Origin: Dasyornis broadbenti
Lineage: Eukaryota; Chordata; Aves; Passeriformes; Dasyornithidae
Direction of reading: 5' to 3'
Assembly: GCA_013397935.1 (NCBI GenBank)
Contig: VZRN01001317.1
Location: forward strand, 3,329,434-3,393,433
Length of the DNA: 64,000 nt
The notes beneath the pieces are model-generated. The model saw only the letters and a program-made list of their open reading frames with translations, did not search any database and was not told the DNA's origin. Shown one piece after another: positions 1 through 28,385 of the stretch (the stretch's first letter is position 1; every line of letters begins with the position of its first letter). A program made the translations under genes and the position numbers.

Positions 1-521
1 CTTTTGCATGAGAATTCATTAGAAAGATTGGAAAAACTTGATGTTGAATACCTGTTGTCTTTATAAGTAATTAATGAAAGAAATGCTCTAGAATGTTCTA
101 GAAAATAATGCACCTGCATATAGAACTACTTTTTTATTTAAAAAAAAAGGTGCATTCTTTATTTACATATACATGGTGTTAAAGGAAGTCAGAGGAAACC
201 CACAAAGTCAGGCCAAATTCTTCTATAAATCTAACAGTTGTGCATACTTGGTTCATTACAGGAATTACTCCATTCACCAGCTTCCATCTGGAAAATATTA
301 CTATTCTTTTAACAAACCAGAAAAAATACAGATTAGCTGACTCTAAAGGTCATTGATTCACAGTGTATCTCTTCTTCAAGGAAGATATTTACCTTACACC
401 TTTTTTTATTGGAAAAGGAAATTTATTGCTCTCAGATTTCCCATTAGGTTTTAGGTGGCCTAAAATATAGTGGGGGTTACCTGCATTGATTTTTTTGGTT
501 TTAATTTTTTTTTTTTTTAAG

Positions 522-3500
522 ATCAAGAAGATCATCAGGAGGATGATGCTGTTGAATCAATAAAAACTGACAGTGATGACTGTATTATTTCAAGTCCAGT
601 ATCCACAAATATTAAACAGCTGGGTCAGAGTATACATGGCAATTATGTGGTAAGACTAAGAAAAATATTTTAAGCCTAATATCCTCTAAGAGTAGCTTTG
701 CTGTACCTAAGATCAGTTTGCAATGAAGCTGTACATGTACAGTATCAAATCTCTTGACTTATTCTTAAAACCAGTAATTCAGGACTTGAAGTCATATATA
801 CAATATAGCACAGCATAATACAAATTTGGAAAATTTACTTTGAACAGTATTTCAATAGGACAGTTCTCAAAAAAATTAATAATTCACACTTCTAGGTCTA
901 ACATTGACTGAACAACTTTAACTATAAAACTAGTACTTAAAATTAACACCTTTTAATGTTCTGCAGTGTGATATCCTAGACGTACTTTGATTTTTTTGAA
1001 GCGCTCTTTTCAAGGCTGTGTGATATCTTACAAAGTAACTAGCAACAAGAAAAATCTATGAGAAATACTGCTCCTTTTTTTTAAGCTGTAGAAAGTACAT
1101 CTTAAAAGAAGCTACGTCTTCACCTACAGTAGGTTTGTACTACATAAAACTTACTAAAATTTATCTGTACACAAATACTCCAGATTTTGCAGAACAGTAT
1201 GAAACAATTTGATATAAGGAATAGAAAAATGTAATTTCAGTTAAAGATAATAAGAAAAGGCTCTGGTGAAGAACAGTTGGGATGTAACTTTTATTATCGC
1301 ATGTTAATTTTAACTTTTAAAGGTATGTTTGATTTAACTAGGAAAGTTCACTGTAGGAAGTTGAATTTTTTACAAATACATTATTACTTTACATGCCCAA
1401 CAATTTTGTGATTTGATGGATTTTTATTGAACTGTCTGTAGTATAGTCTGCAGTGGGTACTAACAGTTCTCTTTTATTTGGAAAACTTTGGTACCTTGTA
1501 TTACTGAAAGTATTTTAAGCAGTTACAGGATCACTTTGCTGTGTAGGTAAAATGATGATGGCTGAAATTTGTGATTCAGATGGCATCTGTACATAAAGAT
1601 AACCAGCAGACTATGACTATGACTACTGCAAAAATTTTTTAAACACTGATTGGAAATCAGTATCTTTTGCCATAATAGTCCTAGCTACAAATCCTGGAGC
1701 TTTAGATTCTCATTTTGTATATGCCAATCAATCAGTATTAATCGTATAAAAAAGCTGATGATTTACATATGTGTATATATGTTTGTTTTGTGTTAACACT
1801 TAAGGAAACAAAACCTAATTTGTATTATGTTTATGTTTTGTTTTTGAATAGGAAGTTGAAAAAATCCGGATTAAAATTACATCACTTGGTCTTACTGACT
1901 CATGGATTACAGCAGATGAAACTATACAGCAGCTGTTTGTAGAATGCAGATTAAACAACTTCCTCGCAGAGGAGACCCCACTGTCACTTCCAAAACCAAC
2001 AGGTGGTCAGAGGATTCACTATAACTATAGCACTGGTAAGTCTGATGTATTTCTGAGCAGGCTTGGTTCTTCTCTTAAATTCTGCCTTACAAAAATGCCT
2101 GCAATAAAGCCTACTTTCTAGATATTATAGTTGCATTTCTCTATGTGCCGACTCTATTTGCCTATTTTCCAGATATTTTGGGAGATATTAATGGTGATTT
2201 TTAAGAAATGAGACAAGTATGCAATGATCAAGTGTAAAAGGAAGTGCTGAAGTAGGCTAGTGTATAAAATGGTAACATCACAACCAATTTAAATATACTG
2301 GTAGCACATAAATTTTAAAATTAGACTATACATAACTAAAATCTATATATTCTTTCTAAAAGAGCATGATGACACATCATTAGATCACATGATTCTAACA
2401 TTTGATTCGAACACTGTTGTTTTTCCATAGGGAAGAAAATAAATGCTTATTTTTCTTTGTTCTTTTCTTGATGCTCTTTCTTCTAAAAGGTGAAAAACAA
2501 TTGATAACCAATTATACTATTTGCTTTGCAGTGATAAATGTGAGTAAGGAAGATAATCATGCAGAAAGAGAGTATCTCAAGTCAATTCTTCTAAAGCCAG
2601 ATCTGCGTGCTGACAGGTACAGACTAATGCTGAAAACCTCTATTACAAGGGATGGCAATTCAGCCTTTTGCCTCGGGCTGGGCTCCTCCAGTGCTCAACC
2701 TGCAGCTGCTCTTGAGCCACCTGCACTGGATGGATTCCTCAACACCATGAAAGAAAATATGGTGCTGCAGTCTCCCCTGTACATACCTAGATATCTATAC
2801 TAACTATTTTACAAACCTGAGGTAGAAATAAGGCAAAATAACAGCAGTGAGCTTTTTCTCAGAGCAGAAGCATTCATCTCTTACATGTGCCATCATGGTC
2901 ACTGCTGTCCCCTGTGTTACTAAGTTGGTTGTTTTCTGCAGTTATCAGAATATCTGGTTTGGCTTCTGCTGAAATTTCAGTTCTGTATGGAATAAATAGG
3001 ACGGCAGAATTTCATCAGTAGTCCAGTTCCCTGTTTTATCCTAGTAAGAGGATAAAACAAAGCAAGAAACAAAATTTATGGAAAGATTCTGCCCATACAC
3101 CAAATGTTTCCAACTCTATGCATTTTAAACTTGTAAAATAGTGTGAGTTTTATTTTTTATTCTTTTTTCTTTGATTTTTGACCCCTTTTGAAGGCAAAAT
3201 ACCTTTTTTTGTGTGTGTGTGTTTAGCCTAAAATTTACCGTGGTCAGTGATCCCCCAGAAGATGAACAGGATCTTGAATGTGAGGATATTGGGTTTGCTT
3301 ATGTCAGTTTAAAAGAGATATTCCAGAAGCAAAGGGATATCGTTGAGCAAGATATTGATGGTAAGTTTTAATGACCACTTCCTTGTAAACTTCTGTAGCC
3401 TAAAATTTGTTGAATTTTTACTTTGCTTTGCAAGCTTTACTGTGCAAGTAATTCTTTGACATTGTTTCAATAAGAAATTCTTTAATACTAACTAATGACT

Positions 3501-4612
3501 TCCACATTTGTTTGTAACAGTCTGCATAAACTTGAATGAAGTCATTATAGAAGGGTCAGTTCTTAAGACCTGGACACAGACATCAATTAAATGTAAGGGT
3601 GCAATAAACAAAATTCCTAAGTAATATTGTACACATTCTCTGAGGTGGATATTGATTTAAGGAAAAGGAATAAACCTAGACAGGGAAATTCATATGACAC
3701 TACCACATGGAGATAAAGTCATTCTTAAGTTAGATACCATAAACTTCCTTTATTCTTTTTGAGGATTGAAACCATATATATTTTTCATATTTTGTTCCTT
3801 TCATTGCTGATTGTGTCAAAGTGGTTTACGTGAAATTTGAAGCAATTAAGTGAACAGCTAAGCAAGAAGACAGATGAAAAATATTATAGTCAAAACATCT
3901 AACAGTATGTCTCAGAGATAACAGGACAGTATAAAAAGTTAGAAAATAGAATTAATGTTATCTTCTGATATAATTAATTACAGTTACCCTGTTCTTCTTT
4001 TAAGTAAAAAAGATACTGTCCCCTGAAGTCTCCTCTTGAAGTTGATAGTTCACTGAGAATCTGATTTGTCAAGGCTGATTTGGATCCCTCCATCATACAC
4101 AGTGTAGAAAATGCATTAATTGATGTACTTTTACTTAAAACCATTCCTGTGTGTGTAGATACATCTTTAATAGAGTTTGGAACATCTTTATTTACATATT
4201 GTGAAAAATAATTATTTTATATAGACAGTTATTATATTGATAGTTTTCTTTTTAAGTTAATTCCAACATTAATACTTTCATTGATGTACATTCTGTTTCT
4301 AAGTGGTTAATTTCCAGTAGCCTGAGGACCTGAATTGGAAGATTTATTTGTTTATTTATTTATTTGTCCATTTCTCTCTTTTTTTTTTTAGCATATACTA
4401 GGTGCCCTTTAATCTGTCCAAACTCTAAGGAAAATTATCAAAACAAAAGTGAAATCTCAAGTTAAACAGTTAAATAGCTAATGCTGTTTTCTGATGTTTC
4501 CTTTCTAGTTTTCGATTCACAAGATGCCAGTGCAGTAATTGGAAAGCTCACAGTGACAGTGGAGGCCCTCCACGCACTGCGTTCAGTCCATGAAGAATGC
4601 AAAAATTTCTAG
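522..4612 (+). CDS. RPGRIP1L: RPGRIP1L (nephrocystin-8), 3' end: last five coding exons
   Basis: Coding exons read at 522-649, 1852-2035, 2532-2616, 3227-3360 and 4509-4612 (TAG stop). All have AG/GT borders and join in one frame of 635 nt. The encoded C terminus includes KIRIKITSLGL, FVECRL, AEETPLSLPKP, FTVVSDPPEDEQDLECEDIG and IGKLTVTVEALHAL. These fit the final C2-like, RPGR-interacting domain of RPGRIP1L; the paralogue RPGRIP1 differs at the terminal VEALHAL block. The protein acts at the ciliary transition zone as a scaffold of the NPHP/MKS complex. The 5' exons lie outside the window. No frameshift or stop is seen, so this looks like a functional gene end rather than a pseudogene. Its neighbour RPS4X is unexpected, because mammalian RPGRIP1L sits between FTO and AKTIP. 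Confidence 0.88.
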
Positions 4613-5816
4613 GAGGCAGAAAAGGGACGTATGCCTATAGAAGTTCTTGCCTCCCAGGTAAAGATACACCTGAGGGTTCATCAAAAATGAGATCTTTGTC
4701 ATTCTTACAGTATATTTAACGCAAAATGTGGATGAAAAAGATGGTTGATGTGCAGGTGTAAAATTTTGTACGCTTTTCAGTCTGTTTTCTATTTTTAAGG
4801 TCCTTGCTGTATCATACTTCAAGCTCTTGATAGTATCATGGTCTAACTTAGTTCTAACAAAGTTTGCTTTCAAATGAAAGCTGCTTATAAATTATCAGAT
4901 ACCAGTTAAGGGTATTCTGTCTAAGGAAATAAGTGATGGTGAGCCTTCAAACAGAAATACTTGTAGATTCTTACTAAGAGTAGTTCTATCACAATACTCT
5001 GTCAGAATATGATCATTCGTGTTCGAATTGACCTCAGGTAGTTTTCAGTCCAGGCACTGCAGGATTAGGTATTATGTTAGACCATGTTGCTCAGGGCTGT
5101 ATCCAGCCTGGTCTGAAAACCTCCAAGGATGGGGACTGCTTAATTCCTCTGCACAGCCTGTTCTGATGCCTCACTGTTCTCACAGCGAGAAAAGGAGATG
5201 CATTTCTACACATTACTTAATTCAAATTGAAGCCAAAGCTAGATCTAAGCACGTGGAGCAGCTTTTTGCTCTGAATGTGCCATCTAATCATTTAATTTTT
5301 TTCTTTTTTAATTCTAGGGATGGCATGTTTGTCATTTGTTTCAGCTGTTTAACATTTTGCACAGAAATAAAAATAACAAAGCATTTTAGTGTTGATTTTT
5401 ATGCTTTGCAGTATGCCATCAAATTTTCATCCAGTTTTGTGAAGCAGTGGGCCAAAAATAGCTGTTACTGTTAACAATGCGGTTTGCTCAGGTAATGTTT
5501 CTGTAGATTTCAGTAGTAAACAATTTGTTATGATTTATTCCTGGGTTCGGGGTTTTTTTACATTAGGCTTAGATTTTTTTAAGAGTTAAGGATAGCTGCA
5601 ACAGTGCCAGACAGGTTTTGCACACGATCTAGCAATTATTTGTTTCATATTTTTGTGGATTTGGAAAATAATCTATTTTCTATTTAGATAAATTGTCATT
5701 CTTGTTAAATGCAAAATTATTTCTGTATGTATTAAAATCACAAAAAATGTTTGAAAAATGTGGTACTTCTACTACTACCAAAAAAAAAAAATCAATAAAG
5801 CAAACTTTCCTTTGCT
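4613..5816 (+). other. RPGRIP1L: Probable 3' UTR of RPGRIP1L
   Basis: AT-rich sequence follows the RPGRIP1L stop with no convincing coding exon. Candidate polyadenylation signals AATAAA lie at 5366-5371 and 5794-5799; the second follows an A-run and is close to the abrupt change to GC-rich DNA. A CR1 tail is embedded in it. The true cleavage site is not known. Confidence 0.5.
5050..5290 (+). mobile_element. CR1 LINE 3'-region fragment
   Basis: The stretch with CATGTTGCTCAGGGCTGTAT, CCAGCCTGGTCTGAAAACCT, CCAAGGATGGGGA and CACAGCCTGTTCTGATGCCT resembles the avian CR1 3' region: 'catccagcctggccttgaac', 'ccagggatggggcatccaca', then 'cctgttccagtgcctcacca'. It is diverged and truncated, in sense with the upstream gene. 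A 151-residue open frame here (5019-5474) is a by-product of the repeat. Confidence 0.75.
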
Positions 5817-5869
5817 TGTTATAAACCAGTGGTTATTCTGATCACCTACTCATAAGTATAAATAGCTAA

Positions 5870-6660
5870 GAACGCCTCCTTCTGCAGGGGCTTCTGGGGA
5901 CATCTCGACGGCCAATCTGCCATTGTCACGACAGGGCTGAGGGCGGCCAGAGGACACAGGACAGGTTTCAGGGGCGATGCTGGAGCTGGGGCAGCGGTAC
6001 AGGGCGAGCAGAGCCGGTGGAGGCTCTGGGGAGCTCTGGCGGCACGGGAGGCGCCCAGCTCCCGCCCGGGGGTGTGGCCGCCGCCTCCTGGGCCGGGAAC
6101 CGCGGCGAGTGGGCTGCAGCTTCTACCCCGCCATCTCGGGCAGGCCCGAGGCGGCACTTTCGCACCCGCCGAGGCTCTCAGTCATGTCACCGGTGCCGCG
6201 ACCTCATCCCTCACCCGCCGCTGCCCGGTGCTCCGCCACGCCGCTCCCGAGCACCGCGCGGCAGCAGCGCTGCGGCAGCACCGGAGTCGCAGTTCCGCGC
6301 TTTGCACTCCGAGCCCCGCCGCCATCGTGCCCGTGGGACGGCAGCGGCCTGGCCTCACCGGGAGGCGCCTCAGACCGCGGCCCCTCAGGGCCGGCCCCGC
6401 GCCGATTTGGCCGTTTACCTGCAGTTCGGCACTTTGGCCAGCGGGTGGCAGCAGGGAGAGGATTCCCCCCCTTTCGGCCAATACGCATGCGCGGCTTTCC
6501 TGGCTGCAGTACCGGCTATGAGCAGACGGTGGCGCGGGAAGTCCCGCGGGACCGCCTTAGGGACAAGAGAGCGAGGTCACAACCGAGGAGCGGGAAAAGG
6601 ACAGAGACCAGTGCGGGGAGATGCACGGGAAACGCATGGAGATGACATACACTGGATCTA
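5870..6660. promoter_or_regulatory. CpG island without an assigned gene
   Basis: CpG-dense, GC-rich DNA begins abruptly after the AT-rich RPGRIP1L 3' end. It holds an NRF1-type palindrome (ACGCATGCGCG, about 6483-6493), a CCAAT box (about 6477-6482) and a CTCF-like match (6438-6451). Several overlapping open frames on both strands are typical of GC-rich DNA and match no family I know. By position it could be the promoter of AKTIP (downstream of RPGRIP1L in mammals) or of ERCC6L (next to RPS4X in mammals). No coding exon of either is visible nearby. Confidence 0.6.
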
Positions 6661-8130
6661 GCCGGGATAATGCCCGATAAACAATTCATTTGGGATAACC
6701 CACACGAGGCAACCCAGTCTGGCTAACTGACCCACACTGGATAATCCACAGCAACGCCCACCTGCAAACATCTCACCCCAAATTTTCCCAATTGGTGGTT
6801 TTCTTGCCATTTTATATTAGCCATTTTTAGCTAATATAAAAAATGGGGTTTACATTTACAGATATTCAATTTGGCAATTTTCTGGAGCTTTTCCACAACA
6901 TAAAAGCTAAGTGATTTGCGCTTTTGACTTTGTGCATGAAAATGTGGGGGTTTTAGCTTTCTGGCTGCTCCCATCTGTGCATCACAGGACAGCCCAAGCA
7001 CCAGTGCCCCCTGCTAGCACCATGAAAGCCCCTGGAGCTGCTGCTGCTCTAAGCCTGCAAAGCAAGGGATAGGACCATGGGCAGTGCCACAAGGCATTCA
7101 GCTTTCCTGAGAGCATAACGTCAGAATACAGCTGGCTGCAGACACTTCACGAGGCTCGATTACATTTCACCATGGACACCTGATGAAGCCAGTAAAATAT
7201 GCAGATCTTCCAGTCGTGCAAATCTGTGCCCCATCCATCTTGGAACAGACAGGTACTCACGAGGCAGATGCTAGCAGGCACAGTGTGAGAGCACCCAGGG
7301 CTCCTCTTCCCCAAGCTGAGCAAAGGTTCTGCACACAGGCTGTGCCCTCAGCCTCTTCTAAGCCTCCATCACTCCAGCTCCTCCACTGACATTGCTCCAC
7401 AGTGGCCATACTCACCAGTACATGGTGGCCCCCAGCCTGCACGCCATGCCCAGGTACAGCCTTCCCTTCCCTACAGTGCCTCCTGTGCCCTTGCTGGCAC
7501 AGCCCAGTTGTGGAACTGCTCTTGCTGACCAGGCACACTGCCCACACCTGTCCACCTTGCCCTCCAGGGCCATTCTCACAGCCACAGCTGGACCCCAGCT
7601 CTGTAGCTCCAGCAGGGCATCAGCCCACCACCACGCTGGTGCTCAGTGTCCCCAGTAGCCCATTCCCTTCTTGCCTAGTCCCGGCTGCCAGTGTGATCAC
7701 TTGCATTCTCCACCTCCACAGAAAATACACTGAAGAGCAGCCCCTGAAGGATCTCCCCAGCACTTGGCCACCAGCCAGGTTTGCACACTGAATGCCAGCA
7801 CCCTTGAAGCCAACACAGCTGGGGCAATCCCTCAAGCTGATCTGGCACCACTGGCTACAGGAGAGCCCAGTCAGCTCTCCACAAGATCCCTGCTCCTCCT
7901 GCACATCCAGGAGCATCTGTGCCAATACCTTCCCAGGGACAGAACAGTCTGAAGGCTCTCCCACCGTTCCTCCTTGCCATTCTGGAATATGGCTGTGGCA
8001 GTTACTCAGATTGATGGGAGTCTCCCCAGAGAAGCAGGAGCTTCTGAGGAGCAGGGACTGGCAGCACTGACAGCATGGCTTCCCCCCAGCCCCAGGATGC
8101 TCCCCAGCCAGTCAGAACCATGTAGTAAAT
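6661..8130. other. Intergenic stretch, nothing recognised
   Basis: Between the orphan CpG island and the RPS4X 3' end I find no conserved exon, RNA gene or clear repeat. Open frames up to 129 residues overlap on both strands, lack family motifs and are treated as chance. If the window joins two ancestrally separate segments, the breakpoint should lie here or in the island. Confidence 0.5.
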
Positions 8131-8132
8131 GG

Positions 8133-8138
8133 TTTAAT
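8133..8138 (-). terminator. RPS4X: Polyadenylation signal (ATTAAA) of RPS4X
   Basis: ATTAAA on the minus strand lies about 38 nt past the RPS4X stop codon. This is a suitable distance for the very short 3' UTR typical of ribosomal protein mRNAs. Confidence 0.6.
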
Positions 8139-8175
8139 TAAAACACTGACAGCACCAGCCAGCCTGAGCTGGACT

Positions 8176-12420
<4,245 letters not shown>

Positions 12421-12833
12421 GTTCTCCCAGCAGCTTCCCAGTCTCTTAGGTGCAAATCCCCACATCCTCCGTCCCTACGTACCCTGTCCCCCTTCCCTCC
12501 CCCTGTCCAGGCTGGGAAACGCTTGTAAAACCTATTCAGGGTATAGGACAACAGTGGGGTTCAGGTGGTGGTGGCACCGCCAGGGTGATGTGGGCTGGTG
12601 CTCAGCCAGCTGGAGAAGGGATTTGGGTGTAAGGGGGCTGTTTGTGGTGGCACTGTGGATACCCTCCGAGGCTTTGTCCCACCTTTCGCACTTGCCTTGC
12701 TTTGCACCAAGTTGAGCTCCAGTTGTTTATCCACATTCAGGAATATGGATGAGGATGGCTGACGCGGTGCCTTACTCCATGCCCCCCCGCTCCCCCACTC
12801 TTTTCCAGGCTGCAGTGTGATCGGAGAAATGCT

Positions 12834-14102
12834 TGTTAGGCCTTGGCCTGGAAAACAGCGCCTGGTCTCAGCTCTTTCCAAGCTTATCAGAAACACTGTC
12901 TGCTCCCAGGAATTGCTAACAAGCTCCTGTTCTCCTTATGACCAGCCTTGGAAGATATTCCTCTTGCCTGAATGGCATAACATTCCTGTTCTCACACTTT
13001 CAAAGAAAGTGCCAACCCAAACTGTGGCCAGGATAAACATTGTTGTGACTAAAGCCCACTCTCTTGCGACCCTATGAAATGGGGCCCAAAATGGGGACCT
13101 TTTGAGATCTCCTGGACTGCAGTGGGCCTGTGACCAGTATCTCCCTCTGAGTGGGATGCCTCTCAGACCCAGCAAACTCTCAGGTTTGTAACACTTAGAG
13201 GATTGCTGAACCATATCCTGGGCGAATATCCCCACTCCTTGAGGCCCAACCCTTCGCCCATTGGGAGATGCAAAATCATCCAAAGTGAGTATTTCACTGA
13301 CCTCTGGGGGAATTTTTTGCAGGTACCTTGCTTGCACTGACTCTTTCTGTCTGGGTGCATGCCCCTGCGCATATGCTATAGCAAATCTGAGAGAAAATAC
13401 TGCTTTCTTAGATTTTTAAGTACCTCACATACCTAAGTAAGTTAGGCCTGTAAGTAAGGTTAAGTTATAGTTACAAACTTACTTAAATGCTGCTAAGTGT
13501 TGTCCTTTTGCTAAGCTGTTAAACAGAAGTTACAAGCTAAGTGCTGCTAATTGTTATTCTTTTGCTGAGTTGCTAAGAATAACTTGGAAGTTATGTTAGG
13601 TTAAATGCTGTTAAGTGTTATTCCTCTGTTAGATTGTTAAGGTTAAGTTATAAATTAAGTTTAAGTTATAAATTAATAATTAATTAATGATTAAGTTAGG
13701 TATAAGTTAAGTGTTTTTCTTATATTAAATTGTTAGGCTTAAAGTATAAGTTAAAGTATTGTTGGGTGTTGTTAAGCTTTTAGGCCATGTTCCTTTTTAT
13801 CCTTGCCTGAACAGTCTTTTGACATACACACCCCTAGATAGCCTGTTTTGATTGCCTAGATTTTGTTTGGTTTTGTTGTTGCTTGCTTTCCCTTGTTGTG
13901 CCTTAGGTGAACTGTAAGTAGTAGAGTGAACCTTGCCAAAGAACTTGTTGTCCTTTGTTGCTTAATATAAAATCTGACTTTTGCTCATACCCTTGCCAGT
14001 GATTTTTTAAGCAATCTCAAACACTCATCCATAATAATGCCTCAGTTTCCATGGCTGTCTGGGGGTTGGCAATCTGCCAGGTTTAGGCTGTCCTATCCCT
14101 AC
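12834..14102 (+). mobile_element. ERV LTR/leader-like block (probably ERVL-type)
   Basis: Sequence from about 12834 (TGTTAGGCC...) to about 14102 (...CCTACA) resembles a repeat I recall from many bird genomes. It includes GATAAACATTGTTGTGACTA, TGGGGACCTTTTGAGATCTC and GAGTGGGATGCCTCTCAGAC. An AT-rich section full of GTTAAGTTA/TGCTAAGTGTT units (about 13430-13790) follows, then TTGCCAGTGATTTTTTAAGC. No gag, pol or env frame is present, so it is a solo or truncated non-coding remnant. No target-site duplication could be confirmed and the ends are approximate. The exact family name needs a repeat library. Confidence 0.65.
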
Positions 14103-14579
14103 AGTCCCACCTCCAAGTGCAGGTCTCCCTGCACCTCACTTAAAGCCACAACACTTGACACTTGTGGGATTTCCTATTGTTTATTTTCCCAGCTGTGTTC
14201 CTGAAACAGCTCCCACAGCTCAAAGGGCAGTCTGCCTGGTGTGGGAACAGAGCACATGGGGCCCTTAGGTCAGTCAGAGTGGGCCTCACTTTCTCCCTGG
14301 CTGGACAGTCCCCAAGCCTGACACCTCCCCTGGGCACTGGGATCCTTTGCTGTAGCAGTGGCAGCATCAGACTCCTGCCAGCAGTCACCACACAAGACTG
14401 GTCTCTCCCCACCACACCAGAGCAGGCAGCAGGGGTACATGGAAGCAAGCAAGGGGTCAGGAGTCATGGGAGCCACATCCTGCTGAACTATCTTCACGTA
14501 AGATTTCCTGTTGTTTCAATCAGCAGTGAAAAACAAGAGAGCAAAACAAAACCAAGGCCAGGCTGGGAGCCCCTTCATC
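14103..14579. other. Intergenic or distal HDAC8 3' region
   Basis: No exon or repeat is recognised. A minus-strand AATAAA (14180-14185) could serve as a distal polyadenylation signal of HDAC8. CITED1, which lies between RPS4X and HDAC8 in mammals, was looked for between 12.4 and 15.5 kb by its conserved C-terminal acidic domain and not seen. Confidence 0.4.
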
Positions 14580-14585
14580 TTGCTG

Positions 14586-14591
14586 TTTATT
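14586..14591 (-). terminator. HDAC8: Candidate polyadenylation signal for HDAC8
   Basis: AATAAA on the minus strand, about 925 nt past the HDAC8 stop. Alternatives are AATAAA at 15036-15041 (proximal) and 14180-14185 (distal). Which is used cannot be told from the sequence. Confidence 0.35.
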
Positions 14592-15514
14592 CCAGCATAA
14601 TCTAATTAAAGCCACAGGAAATATGCTTTCCCACAGTGGACAACTTTAAAAAGCCAAGCACAATAAAAACCCCCATGGGCCAGGAGAATTAGAGGACAAG
14701 TGCAGCAGAGGCCAGGCTCCACGGCCTGTGGAACTGGGAGAGATCTGCCCCAGATACCTGTAAATCTGTTCCCTTTTCTGAGACACCTTGTGGCAGCTCT
14801 CATGGAGCACCAGAGCATCTGAAGTTCATCCAAGATCCCCCAGGACAGGAGCTGCCACAATGCCCTGCATCTCCCTCAATACTCTCGAGAGGCTCCTCAG
14901 GGTCTGGCCCCTCTGCACAGGATCTCAGGAACTCACATGTGGCCCTGCAGTGCGGGGTGCTGTGGAAAAGAGCACTGGCAAGGCAGGGTGGGTGGAAGGA
15001 AAAAAAGGAAAGAGCTGGAGGAGTATTTCAAACATTTTATTTTTTAAAAATTCCCAGTTAAAAACACAATGGCTGTGCCTTTCTGTGGGTAGGAGACACA
15101 ACCTGTGTGCCCCAGGGTAGCCCTCAGCTCTACTTCCCAAGTGGGCAGCTCTGATGCTGTGCCCCTGCCAGGAAGGTAACGCAGTGCTGGGCTCCAGCTG
15201 GGGCGGGCTCACAGCTCTGAGCTCTCTTAAAAAACATTTAAAACCAGTTGTGAGAACAAACTGTGGTGTTAAAAAAGGAAAGGAGCAAGGGAGGCTCTGC
15301 CAGCACTGAATGCTGTGGCTGGAGGGCCCACACTCCTGCCTGGGGAAAGCCACAGTGCTCGTGGCATGCAGCAGCTTTTCTTCTTTAAAGAGAATAACCA
15401 ACCAACAGTAATTTCTTCCAAATTTTCCTGCAGCCACGAATTTCACCAGTTGTTTCCATAAATATGCTGTCTTCCTCATATAGGAAATGCTCTTGCCTGA
15501 GCCTTCCTTTTCTG

Positions 15515-27460
<11,946 letters not shown>

Positions 27461-27894
27461 CGGGGCCGGCACTGCCGGTACCAGGACCCGCAGCGCCGCT
27501 GGTCCGGGGCGCGCTAGGACGGGCAGTTCCGGCCCCGCGGCGTGCCGGGAGCTGTAGGCCCGCCCCGCCACCATTCTTCCCCCAGCCCGGCCGCGTAAGA
27601 ACAGGCAGCCAGCTCGTGTTAGAAACATTTTTATTAGGGCCCCCACGCAGCTCGGGGTGGTGTTTATTCTCGGAAAATGTTTTTGAAAAGGCCCGTGGTC
27701 TGCAGGCAGCCCCCCACGGGGCGCCCGCCCTGCTCAAGGAGCTGCACTTCAGGTGGTGCCCGGGACGTTCTGATCCCTGGCAGCTCCCACCGGGTCCCTC
27801 GGGGCAGGGGGAGGCGCCGGGCAAGGGCTCGGGCCCTTCAAGGCTCTTCTGACGGGGGCAGGGGTCACACAGGGAGGGATCAGCCACTATAGGA

Positions 27895-28385
27895 AAGATA
27901 TGTGCTAATGTCTTTACAAACAGTTACAGATGTTAAGGTGTAGGTGTTAACGTCTGTGAAATGGGTCTTAATGCTTCTACCCACTTCAAGCCACAGGTTT
28001 GTTACAGAATTCAGATAGTTTGACTCCTGAAATAGACAAGTGGTTCCTGCAGAAGCCTGAGTTTCTGAACTTTGGGGGAAAAGGATAGGTTCAAGGGGGA
28101 AAAATGTGGTAGGCAGTTCAGGAAGGCTGTACCTTCCTAGTACCTCAGCCAATGGCGAGAGGGCAAAATGCGGCCGGTGGTTTAGGATAAAAGGAGGCTG
28201 TGCTCTCCGAAACTTCGAGAGAGAAAATCCCGCGGGCAGATGCCCCGGTGGACTCTCCCTTTATTCGAATAAAATTGCAGGACTCCTGGCTTTTCACAGC
28301 ATGATATTCTGTACAGCCTCATGTACAGAAGAGCTACTGCCCCAAGAGACCACTTGGCTTTGAGGCCAAACCAACCTGGACATCA
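27895..28385 (+). mobile_element. Avian ERV solo-LTR-like element
   Basis: Between HDAC8 and PHKA1. It contains CTCAGCCAATGGCGAGAGGG (CCAAT), GGTTTAGGATAAAAGGAGGC (TATA-like), AAATCCCGCGGGCAGATGCC, TTCGAATAAAATTGCAGGAC (polyadenylation signal) and GAGCTACTGCCCCAAGAGAC. The order of promoter, then polyadenylation signal, then R/U5-like end supports a complete or nearly complete LTR in plus orientation. No flanking target duplication was confirmed. Confidence 0.65.

Noticed and set aside
2402..2803. 133-residue frame as an independent small gene
   Set aside because: It includes RPGRIP1L exon 2532-2616 in frame and reads through both splice sites; the flanks are intron.
5846..6661. Several frames in the orphan CpG island as a protein-coding gene
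   Set aside because: All six frames are partly open, none matches AKTIP, ERCC6L or another family I know, and no splice donor ties one to a downstream exon.
14160..14180. Alternative last HDAC8 exon after ATAG at about 14175
   Set aside because: The frame would give GNPTSVKCCGFK, unlike the conserved terminus, and the acceptor is poor.
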